From NCBI RefSeq assembly GCF_018917435.1, contig NZ_JAHLOQ010000036.1, forward strand, positions 1 through 33,959: 33,959 nucleotides of DNA, given 5' to 3'. Positions within the stretch are counted from its first letter, which is position 1. Every line of letters starts with the position of its first letter. Position numbers and translations under genes: made by a program. A model generated the notes under the pieces. It saw nothing but the letters and a program-made list of their open reading frames with translations. It was not told the DNA's origin and ran no database searches. Origin of the DNA: Intestinibacter bartlettii. Its GTDB lineage: Bacteria; Bacillota; Clostridia; Peptostreptococcales; Peptostreptococcaceae. Shown one piece after another: positions 17,505-25,519 of this stretch.

Positions 17505-17882
17505 ATGGAAAATGGATTAATGAACAGTCATATGATGGGAATTACTGATGTTAGGGGTTTAAATATATTAGAAGATGCTATATCTAAATTTCCTAATGAA
17601 AATTATAAAAATATAGATATACAAAAGAGCTTAGATCAATATGATTTATTTAGAAAAGAAGCTAACTTTGATGAAATATATGGTGATTCAGATAGAACAA
17701 TGGATTTAGGAAATAATAAGGTTCTACATATATTTGAAGGTCGTAAATTCGAACTTGCTTTATTTGATAAAAATGATGTTGCAATAGCTGCTGCCACTAT
17801 CTTTGGTGGAGGTTTCAAAACTTATATAGACGATAAACAAACAGAAGAAATATTTGTAGTTCAAGCAATAGAGCTTAAATAG
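17505..17882 (+). CDS. Hypothetical protein, 125 residues
   Basis: I do not recognise this protein. It is soluble and acidic, with an N-terminal helical part and a C-terminal half that reads as a small beta sheet (KVLHIFEGRKFELALFDKN and the AAATIFGGGF segment). No cysteines, signal or membrane segment are present. A GGGGGG run 9 bases before the ATG acts as the ribosome site, unusual among the AGGAGG sites of this window. A 38-base inverted repeat lies directly upstream. Thirteen bases downstream begins a decayed HAD-phosphatase frame, which may once have shared its transcript. Confidence 0.7.
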   Translation: MENGLMNSHMMGITDVRGLNILEDAISKFPNENYKNIDIQKSLDQYDLFRKEANFDEIYGDSDRTMDLGNNKVLHIFEGRKFELALFDKNDVAIAAATIFGGGFKTYIDDKQTEEIFVVQAIELK

Positions 17883-17894
17883 GCTGGTTATTAT

Positions 17895-18104
17895 ATGTAC
17901 AATGTAGTTGTATTTTATTTAGATGGAACTTTATTAAACTCAGAACCAATAAATTGGAAAAGCCTTTAAACATATCTTAACATTTACTACGATATATCTA
18001 TTTCAATTGATGAGTTAATTAATTTTGTATCTGATAGAACTGACTGATTTGATTGTTTTGAAAGTGCTTGGAAACTGCTTAAATTACATATAAATAAAAA
18101 ATAA
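17895..18104 (+). pseudogene. Decayed HAD-family phosphatase remnant
   Basis: From the ATG at 17895 the frame reads MYNVVVFYLDGTLLNSEPIN, the typical start of a phosphoglycolate-phosphatase-like HAD hydrolase. It is then broken by TAA (17967-17969) and TGA (18045-18047) before a final TAA (18102-18104). The pieces after each stop stay in the same frame and keep protein-like composition. The nucleophile Asp of DxDGT is Tyr here. The original family is about 210-230 residues, so most of the C-terminal part has also been lost. This is a dead gene, not a sequencing frameshift. Confidence 0.75.
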
Positions 18105-18123
18105 TTTTTATTTTTAAATATCA

Positions 18124-18151
18124 AAATGGCGAACCAAAAGGTTCGCCATTT
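18124..18151 (-). terminator. Strong terminator after the PFOR gene
   Basis: A perfect 12-bp stem pairs AAATGGCGAACC (18124-18135) with GGTTCGCCATTT (18140-18151) around AAAA. On the minus strand a T-rich tail follows. It is unusually GC-rich for this DNA. Confidence 0.85.
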
Positions 18152-18160
18152 CTTTATCTA

Positions 18161-18193
18161 ATAATCAACTATTTTAACAAACTAGTTGATTAT
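18161..18193 (-). terminator. First of two tandem hairpins after the PFOR gene
   Basis: ATAATCAACTA (18161-18171) pairs perfectly with TAGTTGATTAT (18183-18193) around an 11-base loop. It lies between the PFOR stop and the stronger hairpin at 18124-18151. The pair may give double termination or mRNA 3'-end stability for a highly expressed gene. Confidence 0.6.
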
Positions 18194-18220
18194 AATTTTA
18201 AATTTATCTTAGACACAATC

Positions 18221-21200
18221 TTATTGATTAGCTAATCTCTTATAGCTTTCTAATCTATCTTTAGAAGATTGTTCAGCCATAGTGAATAACTCTTCAGCTT
18301 GTTCTGGGAATTGTTTAGCTATAGAAGCATATCTTACTTGTCCCATTATGAAATCTCTGAAGCTTTCAGTTGGTTCTTTAGAATCTAATGTGAATGGATT
18401 CTTACCTTCTGCTTTAAGTTCAGGATTATGTCTGTATAAATGCCAGTATCCGCATTTAACAGCATCTGATTCGTTTTGTATAGTTTTACCCATACCACAT
18501 TTTAATCCATGGTTGATACATGGAGCGTAGCATATGATTAGAGATGGTCCATCATAAGCTTCAGCTTCAACTATAGCTTTAACGAATTGGTTGTAGTCAG
18601 CACCGATAGCTACTTGAGCAACATATACGTTACCATAAGACATAGCCATCATACCTAAATCTTTCTTTCTAGATCTCTTACCAGCAGCAGCGAATTTAGC
18701 CATTGCAGCAAGTGGAGTAGCTTTTGAAGATTGTCCACCAGTATTTGAGTAAACTTCTGTATCGAATACTAATACATTTACGTTTTCACCAGAAGCTAAT
18801 ACATGGTCAACACCACCGTAACCGATGTCATAAGCCCAACCGTCACCACCAAGGATCCATTGAGATCTCTTAACTAGGTAGTCTTTTCTAGATTTTATAC
18901 TTTCAACTAAAGCTTTAGCTTCATCGCTTTCTGGATTAGCAGTTTCTAATAATTCAAGAACTGCTTTAGAAGCTTCTACAGAAGCAGCACTATCTTCTTT
19001 AGCATCTATCCAAGCATTTAATACTTTTGCACAGTCTTCACAACCACAAGCTTCTATTAAAGCTTTCATGTCGTCTTCTAATTTATTTCTCATTTGTTTA
19101 ACTGCAAGTCTCATACCTAAACCATATTCAGCATTATCTTCGAATAAAGAGTTTGCCCAAGATGGACCTTTACCTTCATGGTTGCAAGTATATGGAGTTG
19201 AAGGAGCAGAACCACCCCAAATTGATGAACAACCTGTAGCATTAGCTATCATCATTCTATCTCCAAATAATTGAGTTACTACTTTGATGTATGGAGTTTC
19301 TCCACATCCAGCACAAGCACCACTGAACTCGATAAGTGGTTGTCTAAATTGACTACCTTTTACAGTGTTAACGTTCATTAAATCAGCTTTTGGAGCAACT
19401 TTCTTAGTATCAACTGCATAAGCCCAGTTTTCAACTTCTTTTTCTTGAGTTTCTAATGGTTCCATTACTAATGCTTTTTGTTTAGCTGGACAAACATCAG
19501 CACAGTTTCCACAACCAGTACAGTCCATTGTACCAACTTGCATTCTATATTTTAATCCTTTTAATTCTTTACCTTTAGCATCAACAGCTACAAATGATTC
19601 TGGAGCTGCAGCTAATTCTTCTTCAGTTACAAGAACTGGTCTTATACATGCATGTGGACAAACGAATGAACATCTATTACATTGTATACAGTTTTCTGGT
19701 TTCCATTCAGGAACATTTACTGCTATACCACGTTTTTCATAAGCAGCTGTACCACATGGGAATGTACCATCTTCGTATCCTAAGAATGTAGATACTGGAA
19801 GGTCATTACCTTTTTGAGCAACCATAGGTCTTAATATATCTTTTATGAATGCTGGTTCTTCTACTTCTGGTTTTGGTGCATCAACTGCATCAGCCCAAGA
19901 AGCTGGAACATCAACTTTTACTAATGAATCTATACCAGCATCAACTGCTTTGTAGTTCATGTTTACTATAGCTTCACCTTTTTTACCGTAAGCTTTAACT
20001 ATAGATTCTTTTAAGTATTTAACAGCATCTTCTACTGGTATTATGTCAGCTAGTTTGAAGAAAGCAGCTTGACATATCATGTTTATTCTATTTCCTAATC
20101 CTATTTCTTGTCCTATTTTAACAGCATTTATTGTATAGAATTGTATATCATTTTTAGCGATATATTGTTTCATTTCAGCTGGTAAATGTTCTTCTAATCC
20201 TTCAGCATCCCATATAGTATTTAATACGAAAGTTCCGCCTTTTCTAAGTCCTTTTAATAAATCATATTTATAAACATATGATTGGTTATGACAAGCTATG
20301 TAATCAGCTTCATCTAATAAATAAGTAGCTCTTATTGGAGTATCACCAAATCTTAAGTGAGACATAGTTATACCACCAGATTTTTTAGAGTCATAATCGA
20401 AGTATGCTTGAGCATATTTGTCAGTATGGTCACCTATTATTTTTATAGCTTGTTTATTAGCTCCAACAGTACCATCAGATCCTAATCCCCAGAATTTACA
20501 TCTTACAGTACCTTTTGAAGATATTTTTATTGGTTCTGCAGCTGGAAGTGAAGTATTAGTTACATCATCAACTATACCTATAGTGAATCCACTAGCTGGT
20601 TTTTCTGCATTTAAGTTTTCAAATACTGCATTTAAGTCAGTAGGAGTAGTATCTTTAGAACCTAATCCGTATCTACCACCAACTATTAATGGAGCATTTT
20701 CAACATCTTTATATATATTGCATATATCTAAGAATAATGGTTCTCCTAATGAACCTGGTTCTTTTGTTCTATCTAAAACTGCTATTCTTTCTACAGTTTT
20801 TGGCATTGCTGCTAAGAAGTGTTTTTTAGAGAATGGTCTATAAAGGTGAACTTTAACAACCCCTAATTTTTCTCCTTTAGCATTTAAGTAATCTATAGTT
20901 TCTTCTAAAGCTTCTGTAACAGAACCCATAGCAACAACTACATGTTTAGCATCTTCTGCACCATAGTAATCGAATAAACTATGTTTTCTTCCTGTTAATT
21001 CACTAACTTTAGCCATATTTTTTTCTACTATATCTATTATATTATCATAGTATTTATTTGAAACTTCTCTTGTTTGGAAGTAAATATCTGGGTTTTGAGC
21101 AGTACCACGAGTAACTGGGTGGTTTGGAGATAAAGCTTTATCTCTGAACGCTTGAACTGCATCCATATCTATTAATTGTGAATATTCTTCATTATCCATT

Positions 21201-21754
21201 AATTCAACTTTTTGTATTTCGTGTGAAGTTCTGAATCCATCAAAGAAATGTAAGAATGGTAAAGAACCTTCTATAGCAGACATATGAGCTACTGGAGCTA
21301 TATCAGCAACTTCTTGAACAGAACCTGAACATAGTAAACATGCTCCTGTTTGTCTACATGCCATAACGTCTTGATGGTCACCGAATATTGATAAAGCTTG
21401 AGATGCTATTGCACGAGCTGTAACGTGGAATACACCTGGTAATAATTCACCTGCAACTTTATACATATTAGGTATCATTAATAATAACCCTTGAGATGCA
21501 GTAAATGTTGAAGTTAAAGCACCTGCTTGTAATGATCCGTGGAATGCACCAGCAGCACCTGCTTCAGATTGCATTTCAACAACATTAACTCGTTGTCCAA
21601 ATACATTTTTTCTTCCTTGTGAAGACCATTCATCAACTAATTCAGCCATAGTTGAAGAAGGAGTTATTGGATATATAGCAGCAACTTCAGTAAATGCATA
21701 AGCAACATGAGCAGCAGCTGTATTTCCATCTACAGTTTTCATAAATTTAGCCAT
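18221..21754 (-). CDS. nifJ: Pyruvate:ferredoxin (flavodoxin) oxidoreductase
   Basis: This cytoplasmic homodimeric enzyme converts pyruvate and CoA to acetyl-CoA and CO2, reducing ferredoxin. At 1177 residues it is the full fused single-chain form. The N-terminal pyruvate-binding domain contains YPITPSSTMAE. The ferredoxin-like insert has two 4Fe-4S sets: C689, C692, C695, C699 and C745, C748, C751, C755. The proximal-cluster region shows GACAGCGETPY and ATGCSSIWGG. The TPP motif begins GDGWAYDIG (about 969) and runs to the NTGGQ segment. AGGAGG precedes the ATG. The codon choice differs from nearby genes in a way typical of very highly expressed genes. PduL, which uses its product, lies just upstream. 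Confidence 0.97.
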   Translation of the reverse strand: MAKFMKTVDGNTAAAHVAYAFTEVAAIYPITPSSTMAELVDEWSSQGRKNVFGQRVNVVEMQSEAGAAGAFHGSLQAGALTSTFTASQGLLLMIPNMYKVAGELLPGVFHVTARAIASQALSIFGDHQDVMACRQTGACLLCSGSVQEVADIAPVAHMSAIEGSLPFLHFFDGFRTSHEIQKVELMDNEEYSQLIDMDAVQAFRDKALSPNHPVTRGTAQNPDIYFQTREVSNKYYDNIIDIVEKNMAKVSELTGRKHSLFDYYGAEDAKHVVVAMGSVTEALEETIDYLNAKGEKLGVVKVHLYRPFSKKHFLAAMPKTVERIAVLDRTKEPGSLGEPLFLDICNIYKDVENAPLIVGGRYGLGSKDTTPTDLNAVFENLNAEKPASGFTIGIVDDVTNTSLPAAEPIKISSKGTVRCKFWGLGSDGTVGANKQAIKIIGDHTDKYAQAYFDYDSKKSGGITMSHLRFGDTPIRATYLLDEADYIACHNQSYVYKYDLLKGLRKGGTFVLNTIWDAEGLEEHLPAEMKQYIAKNDIQFYTINAVKIGQEIGLGNRINMICQAAFFKLADIIPVEDAVKYLKESIVKAYGKKGEAIVNMNYKAVDAGIDSLVKVDVPASWADAVDAPKPEVEEPAFIKDILRPMVAQKGNDLPVSTFLGYEDGTFPCGTAAYEKRGIAVNVPEWKPENCIQCNRCSFVCPHACIRPVLVTEEELAAAPESFVAVDAKGKELKGLKYRMQVGTMDCTGCGNCADVCPAKQKALVMEPLETQEKEVENWAYAVDTKKVAPKADLMNVNTVKGSQFRQPLIEFSGACAGCGETPYIKVVTQLFGDRMMIANATGCSSIWGGSAPSTPYTCNHEGKGPSWANSLFEDNAEYGLGMRLAVKQMRNKLEDDMKALIEACGCEDCAKVLNAWIDAKEDSAASVEASKAVLELLETANPESDEAKALVESIKSRKDYLVKRSQWILGGDGWAYDIGYGGVDHVLASGENVNVLVFDTEVYSNTGGQSSKATPLAAMAKFAAAGKRSRKKDLGMMAMSYGNVYVAQVAIGADYNQFVKAIVEAEAYDGPSLIICYAPCINHGLKCGMGKTIQNESDAVKCGYWHLYRHNPELKAEGKNPFTLDSKEPTESFRDFIMGQVRYASIAKQFPEQAEELFTMAEQSSKDRLESYKRLANQ

Positions 21755-21809
21755 TTTATTACTTCCTCCTTATAAATAAGTAAATATTATTATTAACATA
21801 AAATTTGCT

Positions 21810-21857
21810 ATTATAATACTGTTTATTTTTTAACAAAATGTTTATATTCTAAACATT
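21810..21857 (-). promoter_or_regulatory. PFOR promoter region with dyad operator candidate
   Basis: On the minus strand a perfect TATAAT (21815-21810) lies about 55 bases before the ATG, with only a weak -35 (TTTTGT, 17-base spacing). Overlapping the upstream edge of that -35 is a dyad, AATGTTTA (21837-21844) and TAAACATT (21850-21857), with a 5-base spacer. A repressor or activator of PFOR could bind there. It is not a clear Rex, CodY or Fur site. Confidence 0.5.
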
Positions 21858-22370
21858 ATTACTTATTAATATTCTACATTAATTGTCAAATTCCTTCTTA
21901 AATTATAAATAAATTTTAAATTTAAGTATTTATTTATAAACCATTGTTTTTTTATACTTTTCTTTGATTTTTATTTATTATTTTTAAAAAAACTAAGGTT
22001 TAAATTGTTTTATTTTATCATACTAATCTTTTTTTATGAATCAATTAGTTAAAATACTCCTTTTTTTGATTAGTTTTTTTAACAAACTTCTTCAATAAAT
22101 TAAGTATATAATGACAATTTTTATAGTATTTTAAATTTATAACTATTTTTCCTCTTTTAGATTTTTTTATAATTATAATATGTATTTTTTTTATAATAAG
22201 TAATTAATTATATCCAATTTAATTAAATATAATCTTATATTTCTTTAATAAACATTTTTTGGAAATATAAACCTATTTGCAATTATTATGTTAGCACATC
22301 TAACAATTTTTTTAAAGTATTAATAATTTTTCCTTTTTTTTTTTAGTAAATTTATCAATTTAATTAAAAA
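21858..22370. other. Long gene-free AT-rich region upstream of PFOR
   Basis: About 510 bases between the PFOR promoter and the PduL terminator hold no supported gene. Homopolymer A and T runs dominate. I saw no convincing hairpin apart from the flanking features. Such a long spacer is unusual in this otherwise compact window. Confidence 0.5.
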
Positions 22371-22373
22371 AAA

Positions 22374-22404
22374 AAGAAGTGTATACTATATACATACACT
22401 TCTT
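22374..22404 (-). terminator. Strong terminator of pduL
   Basis: AAGAAGTGTAT (22374-22384) pairs perfectly with ATACACTTCTT (22394-22404). On the minus strand the stem runs into a run of about ten T, a classic intrinsic terminator. It separates the pduL transcript from PFOR. Confidence 0.9.
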
Positions 22405-22443
22405 ATTACTTTTTTAATCATAAAATTGAATATATAAATTAAA

Positions 22444-23007
22444 TTATTTTATTAATTCTACTAAATCTCCATTTTTAACGCCTGCTGCATTTCCTTCTTC
22501 TATGTCAACATGCATTTCTAAAGCAAAGTTAGCATTAGCTCTAACTAATACGTTGTGGAAAGTTAATCCTCTTAATCCTTCAGTTTTAACACTTACTACA
22601 TCTTTGTCTTTTACACCGAATTTTTCAGCATCTTCAAGACTCATGTGTATATGTCTAGCTGCAACTATTATACCTTTTTCACATTCAACTTCACCTTTTG
22701 GTCCTACTAATTTGAATGCTGGAGTTCCTTCAACATCTCCTGATTGTCTAACTGGAACTGCTAAACCTAATCCTCTAGCGTCTGCTAAAGAAACTTCTAC
22801 TTGAGATTCTGGTCTAACTGGTCCTAAAACTCTCATTGTTTGTTGACCTTTTGGTCCTACTACTGTAACTTTTTCTTCACATGCATATTGTCCTGGTTGA
22901 GATAATGGTTTGAATGGAGTTAATTGATATCCTTCTCCGAATAATGCATCAACATCAGCTTGACTTAAATGCACATGTTTATTTGATAATGCTATTGGTA
23001 ATTTCAT
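22444..23007 (-). CDS. pduL: Phosphate acyltransferase, PduL type
   Basis: This 187-residue enzyme interconverts acyl-CoA (acetyl- or propanoyl-CoA) and acyl-phosphate; it is unrelated to Pta. Zinc-binding histidines show in NKHVHLS (H11, H13), ARHIHMS (H119, H121) and MHVDIEEGNA (H166). It begins directly at the catalytic domain, without the N-terminal encapsulation peptide of microcompartment versions, so it is probably cytosolic. Next to PFOR, its likely role is acetyl-CoA to acetyl-phosphate for ATP formation by acetate kinase, which is not in this window. AGGAGG precedes the ATG. Codon use is of the high-expression type shared with PFOR. It has its own promoter and terminator. Confidence 0.92.
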   Translation of the reverse strand: MKLPIALSNKHVHLSQADVDALFGEGYQLTPFKPLSQPGQYACEEKVTVVGPKGQQTMRVLGPVRPESQVEVSLADARGLGLAVPVRQSGDVEGTPAFKLVGPKGEVECEKGIIVAARHIHMSLEDAEKFGVKDKDVVSVKTEGLRGLTFHNVLVRANANFALEMHVDIEEGNAAGVKNGDLVELIK

Positions 23008-23055
23008 AATAAAAACCTCCTGAAATATAGTTTAATTTTTAATAACCGCAATTAA

Positions 23056-23084
23056 ATTATATCTAAAATTTATAAGAAAATCAA
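23056..23084 (-). promoter_or_regulatory. Sigma-A promoter of pduL
   Basis: On the minus strand TTGATT (23084-23079) and a perfect TATAAT (23061-23056) are 17 bases apart. The start is about 40 bases before the ATG. Confidence 0.75.
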
Positions 23085-23181
23085 TTATTATAATACATTA
23101 GTATATTGTATATTACAAATTATTTACTTTATTTTTTAATTTATTTACATTTTTTTACAAAACTTTATTATGTAATATCTT

Positions 23182-24441
23182 CTATTTAGTTAAACTTTTT
23201 AATAAATCAAAGTAACCTGGGAAAGATATATTTATACAGTTAGGGTCATCTAGTATAACTCTGGAATCACTAATTAAATCTGCTATAGAAAAAGACATAG
23301 CTATTCTATGATCTTTAAATGTCTCTATACTAGCCCCATGAAGTTTAGTTTTTCCTTTTATAATCATACCATCTTCTAATTCTTCTATATCTGCACCCAT
23401 TTTCTTTAAATTATCCACAACAGTTTTTATTCTATTGCTTTCTTTTACTTTTAACTCTTGAGCATCTTTTATTATAGTTGTTCCTTCAGCTTGTGTAGCT
23501 AAAACAGCTATTACTGGTATTTCATCTATTAATCTTGGAATTATAGTTTTATCTATTGTAGTTGCAGTTAAATCTTTAGAGTATTTTACTAATAAATCTC
23601 CTACTTTTTCTCCACCTACAATTCTTTCATCAATTATTTCTATATTTCCATTCATATTTTTAACAACATCTATTATTCCAGTTCTAGTTTCATTTAATCC
23701 AACATTTTTGATTAAAACTTCAGAACCTTCACTAATTAAAGCTCCTACTATTATGAAAGCAGCAGAAGATATATCTCCTGGTACATAAATATCTTGATTA
23801 AATAATTCATCAACTGGGTTTACAATTATATCTAATCCGTCTTCTTTTATATCAGCACCAAAAGCTTTTAACATTATTTCTGTATGGTTTCTCGATTTAA
23901 CTTTTTCACGTATTATGCTTTGTCCATCTGCATATAAACTTGCAAGTATAATTGCAGACTTAACTTGAGCTGAAGCCACTGGCATTTTATAATCTATACT
24001 ATGCAAATGTCCACCTCTAACTGTTATAGGCGTAAAGTTTGCATCGTCTTTTCCAGTTATATCACATCCCATCATTCTAAGCGGGTCTGTTACTCTTTTC
24101 ATTGGTCTTTTTCCAATTGAAGCATCGCCTATTAAAGTAGACTCAAAGTCATTTCCTGCAAGTATACCCATAATTAGTCTTATAGTTGTACCTGAGTTTC
24201 CAACATCAAGTATATCAGTTGGTGGTTTTAATCCCCTAATTCCATTTCCTTTTATAAATACATCTTTTCCTTGTATATCTATATCTACACCCATTTTTCT
24301 AAAACAAGAAACTGTACTTAAACAATCTTGTCCCATTAAAAAATTACTTACTTTGTTGTTTCCTTTTGATATTGCAGAAAACATTATTGATCTATGTGAT
24401 ATAGATTTATCCCCTATTAATTCAAAACTTCCTCTAAGCAT
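23182..24441 (-). CDS. aroA: 3-phosphoshikimate 1-carboxyvinyltransferase (EPSP synthase), class II motifs
   Basis: This sixth step of the shikimate pathway joins PEP to shikimate 3-phosphate. The protein has 419 residues of two-domain EPSPS. Visible motifs are GDKSISHRS (from 10), GNSGTTIR (from 81), KRPMKR (from 111), SAQVK (157-161), RNHTE (184-188), NETR (250-253), PRLIDEIP and KVKESNR. GDKx, SAQxK, RxHxE and NxTR are the four motifs used to define class II, CP4-like enzymes. The Gly in GNSG is retained rather than the Ala seen in CP4. AGGAG precedes the ATG. It overlaps aroB by 8 bases and ends the aroC-aroB-aroA run. Confidence 0.95.
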   Translation of the reverse strand: MLRGSFELIGDKSISHRSIMFSAISKGNNKVSNFLMGQDCLSTVSCFRKMGVDIDIQGKDVFIKGNGIRGLKPPTDILDVGNSGTTIRLIMGILAGNDFESTLIGDASIGKRPMKRVTDPLRMMGCDITGKDDANFTPITVRGGHLHSIDYKMPVASAQVKSAIILASLYADGQSIIREKVKSRNHTEIMLKAFGADIKEDGLDIIVNPVDELFNQDIYVPGDISSAAFIIVGALISEGSEVLIKNVGLNETRTGIIDVVKNMNGNIEIIDERIVGGEKVGDLLVKYSKDLTATTIDKTIIPRLIDEIPVIAVLATQAEGTTIIKDAQELKVKESNRIKTVVDNLKKMGADIEELEDGMIIKGKTKLHGASIETFKDHRIAMSFSIADLISDSRVILDDPNCINISFPGYFDLLKSLTK

Positions 24442-25519
24442 ATTTGCACTCCTTTATTATCTCTAAAATTGTCTCGTCATCTACATCATTAAATAAATCT
24501 ACTTTGCCATGTTCAACTGGCAACATCATATTTACCTTTGAAAAACTATTTTTTTTATCAGTTTTCATTATAGATAGTACTTCATGTTCCTCTGGTCCTT
24601 CAAATTCTGTAGGTAAATTGAATTTTTCACATACTTGTAAAAATTTATTATAATATTCTTCATTTATTAAATTTCTTTTTAAAGAAAGTTTAAATGCCAT
24701 ATTCATTCCAATACTGACAGCTTCCCCATGAGCTATATGGCAAAGTTTTTCTACCCCATGTCCAAAAGTATGTCCAAAGTTAAGGATTTTTCTAAGTCCT
24801 CCTTCTTTTTCGTCTACCTCTACAACATGAGCCTTTATTTCTGCACATTTTTTTACAATATATCTTAGTGCAGAATCTCTTTTATCTAATATATCATCAC
24901 TGTTTTCTAATAAATAATCTATAAATTCATAATCATATATAAAACCATATTTTACAACTTCACTCATTCCATTTCTAAACTCACTATCTGGTAAAGTTCT
25001 AAGTGCTGATACATTAATAAATGTAAATTTGGGTTGATAAAATGCCCCTACAACATTTTTGTAAGTTCCTAAATTAATCCCTGTTTTACCTCCAATAGAT
25101 GAATCTACTTGGGCTAAAAGAGTTGTTGGAACCTGCACAAAATCAATTCCCCTCATATATGAAGCAGCAACATATCCTGATAAATCACCTACTACTCCGC
25201 CACCTACTGCTATTATAAGAGATTTTCTTGTAAGACCAGCTTTTAATGCATGTTCTAGTACTTTTTGAAAAGTATCTATACATTTTGATTCTTCACCAGC
25301 TGGAACGATATATTCACTTACAAATTTAGCATTTAATGAATCTATAAATTTATGTAATTGAGTTTTATATACATTTTCATCAGAAATTACTAAAACTCTA
25401 TCGTATATTTCATTTATATTTTTATCCGTAGTACTATTAACTTGATTTAAAGCTTTAGTAAAACTTCTATAATTCTCATCTAAGAAAATACTACATACTT
25501 TATTTTCTATTTTTTCCAT
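24434..25519 (-). CDS. aroB: 3-dehydroquinate synthase
   Basis: This second step of the shikimate pathway cyclises DAHP to 3-dehydroquinate using NAD+ and a divalent metal. At 361 residues it has the usual length. The NAD-binding region GGGVVGDLSGYVAASYMRG, the substrate segment VDSSIGGKTGIN, and the metal-binding LNFGHTFGHGVE and HGEAVSIGM motifs are intact. The start overlaps the end of aroC by 13 bases and the nearest GAGG touches the ATG, so translation is probably coupled to aroC. The end overlaps aroA by 8 bases. Confidence 0.96.
   Translation of the reverse strand: MEKIENKVCSIFLDENYRSFTKALNQVNSTTDKNINEIYDRVLVISDENVYKTQLHKFIDSLNAKFVSEYIVPAGEESKCIDTFQKVLEHALKAGLTRKSLIIAVGGGVVGDLSGYVAASYMRGIDFVQVPTTLLAQVDSSIGGKTGINLGTYKNVVGAFYQPKFTFINVSALRTLPDSEFRNGMSEVVKYGFIYDYEFIDYLLENSDDILDKRDSALRYIVKKCAEIKAHVVEVDEKEGGLRKILNFGHTFGHGVEKLCHIAHGEAVSIGMNMAFKLSLKRNLINEEYYNKFLQVCEKFNLPTEFEGPEEHEVLSIMKTDKKNSFSKVNMMLPVEHGKVDLFNDVDDETILEIIKECKYA

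Noticed and set aside
20418-20843. Plus-strand open frame of 141 codons inside the PFOR gene
   Set aside because: It is antisense to a conserved enzyme and has no ribosome site or recognisable product.
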